Assembly (NCBI RefSeq): GCF_018141185.1
Contig: NZ_CP058560.1
Coordinates: 930,001-994,000 of the forward strand
Length of the DNA stretch: 64,000 bases
Direction: 5' to 3'
Source: Methanobacterium alkalithermotolerans
GTDB lineage: Archaea; Methanobacteriota; Methanobacteria; Methanobacteriales; Methanobacteriaceae
Shown here: piece by piece, positions 63,300 to 64,000 of the stretch
Layout: the number at the start of each line of letters is the position of its first letter
Numbering within the stretch: position 1 is the first letter of the stretch
Notes under the pieces: generated by a model
Told to the model about the DNA's origin: nothing
What the model saw: only the letters and a program-made list of their open reading frames with translations
The model's database searches: none
Program-made: the position numbers and the translations under genes

Positions 63300-64000
63300 A
63301 TGAAAATTGCTATAACTGGAAAAGGAGGGGTGGGTAAAACAACCCTTTCAAGTACTTTATCCTGTATATTTTCCCGGACATATAAAGTATTCGCCATTGA
63401 TGCTGACCCGGACATGAACCTGGCATCCAGCCTGGGCATCACTAAGAATATTACTCCTATATCAAAAATGAAAGAATTGATTAAGGATAGAACCGGTGCT
63501 GAACCCGGTTCCTCTTTTGGGGAAATATTCCGAATAAACCCTAAAATAAGTGACCTTCCTGAATCTCTTTCCATTAATTATGATCCAGAAGGGAGACTGA
63601 AACTGCTGGTTATGGGTACTGTGGATAAAGGAGGGGATGGTTGTATATGTCCTGCTTCTGTTCTCCTTAAGGCTATTTTAAGGCATATGATCTTAAAAAA
63701 AGATGAAATAGTGATTCTGGATATGGAAGCCGGGATTGAACATTTAGGGCGAAAAACCGCTGAATCCGTTGATATGATGATTGTGGTGGTTGAACCTGGT
63801 TTAAAATCCCTGGAAACCGCCCATAGAATAAAAAAACTCGCCGGAGATATTGGAGTACAAAATATACAGGCAGTGATTAATAAGGTCTCCACTAAAGAAG
63901 AAGAATCATTTGTTCAACAGAAGCTAAAAGAACTTGATATTGGAGTAATTGGAAGTATACCTCGTGATCAGATGGTTATAAAGGCAGATATGGAAGGAAG
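63300..64000 (+). CDS. CooC-like ATPase (P-loop, MinD/ParA family), 5' part
   Basis: The ATG at 63300, behind GAAGGTGTTATCAA, opens a frame to the right edge (about 233 residues). P-loop: ITGKGGVGKTTLSSTL, with the deviant Walker A Lys. DADPDMNLASSLGI follows, then GGDGCICPASVLLKAIL with the C-x-C pair of CooC-type nickel/Fe-S ATPases, and VILDMEAGIEHLGRKTAE (Walker B). Close to CooC, which aids nickel insertion into CO dehydrogenase. Incomplete here. Confidence 0.88.
   Translation, partial: MKIAITGKGGVGKTTLSSTLSCIFSRTYKVFAIDADPDMNLASSLGITKNITPISKMKELIKDRTGAEPGSSFGEIFRINPKISDLPESLSINYDPEGRLKLLVMGTVDKGGDGCICPASVLLKAILRHMILKKDEIVILDMEAGIEHLGRKTAESVDMMIVVVEPGLKSLETAHRIKKLAGDIGVQNIQAVINKVSTKEEESFVQQKLKELDIGVIGSIPRDQMVIKADMEG

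Noticed and set aside
63296..63892. Two minus-strand ORFs at the right end
   Set aside because: Both are antisense to the CooC-like gene, which has a ribosome site, a P-loop and a continuous frame to the edge.

Overview
The window is an AT-rich archaeal chromosome segment, almost certainly from a hydrogenotrophic methanogen of the Methanobacteriales (Methanobacterium-like). Pointers to this are the methanogenesis marker radical SAM methylase Mmp10, Sep-tRNA:Cys-tRNA synthase, tyrosine decarboxylase MfnA (methanofuran synthesis), DGGGP synthase (archaeal ether lipids), Trm56, ribosomal protein L10e, the methanogen-type nifH-nifI1-nifI2-nifD-nifK-nifE-nifN-nifX order, GGTGA-type ribosome binding sites and frequent TTG/GTG starts. 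The genus is an inference; no rRNA or tRNA gene was found.

Layout. 1-9.5 kb: the 5' part of GAPDH, a membrane-anchored hypothetical, a GyrI-like protein, SepCysS, a PflX-type radical SAM gene split by a complete 1357-bp insertion sequence, then PmbA/TldE, phosphoglycolate phosphatase, HypD and a HIT-like protein. 9.6-17.2 kb: a decayed VOC gene, a methyltransferase, a VapBC-like pair, a DrrAB-like ABC exporter, an MBL-rhodanese fusion, a flavin/PNPOx protein, TspO, a candidate structured RNA and AlkD. 17.5-24.3 kb: cell-surface proteins (a tandem secreted pair and a large Ig-repeat protein) that share a C-terminal TVPMQ(K/E)TGTPLA-TM-basic tail, with RNase J and an alpha/beta hydrolase between them. 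24.6-26.9 kb: DGGGP synthase, a COG0170-type polyprenol/phytol kinase and a thymidylate-kinase-like enzyme.

27-34 kb holds what looks like a phospho-signalling island: a multi-TM Hanks-type Ser/Thr kinase with a large extracytoplasmic domain, a membrane FHA protein, a membrane protein with pentapeptide-like repeats, an unannotated 58-residue ORF and a convergent PPP-like phosphatase, next to mmp10. 34.4-37.7 kb: an MBL hydrolase, a membrane protein and inositol-phosphate synthase. 37.8-48.1 kb, all on the minus strand: the nitrogen-fixation operon nifH-I1-I2-D-K-E-N-X, followed by a 2[4Fe-4S] ferredoxin and a molybdopterin oxidoreductase. A GGAA-N6-TTCC element, matching the NrpR operator known from methanogens, lies between the predicted nif TATA box and nifH.

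48.5-64 kb: central metabolism and cofactors: pyruvate carboxylase B, QueC, LarC, a small PII-like protein, CbiS and CobS (cobamide salvage), Trm56, a PQQ-type sugar dehydrogenase, Upp, fumarase beta, MfnA, PEP synthase, L10e, and the 5' part of a CooC-like ATPase running off the end. The best candidates for something new are the kinase/FHA/phosphatase island, the shared C-terminal sorting-like signal, and the hairpin RNA candidate near 16.38 kb.
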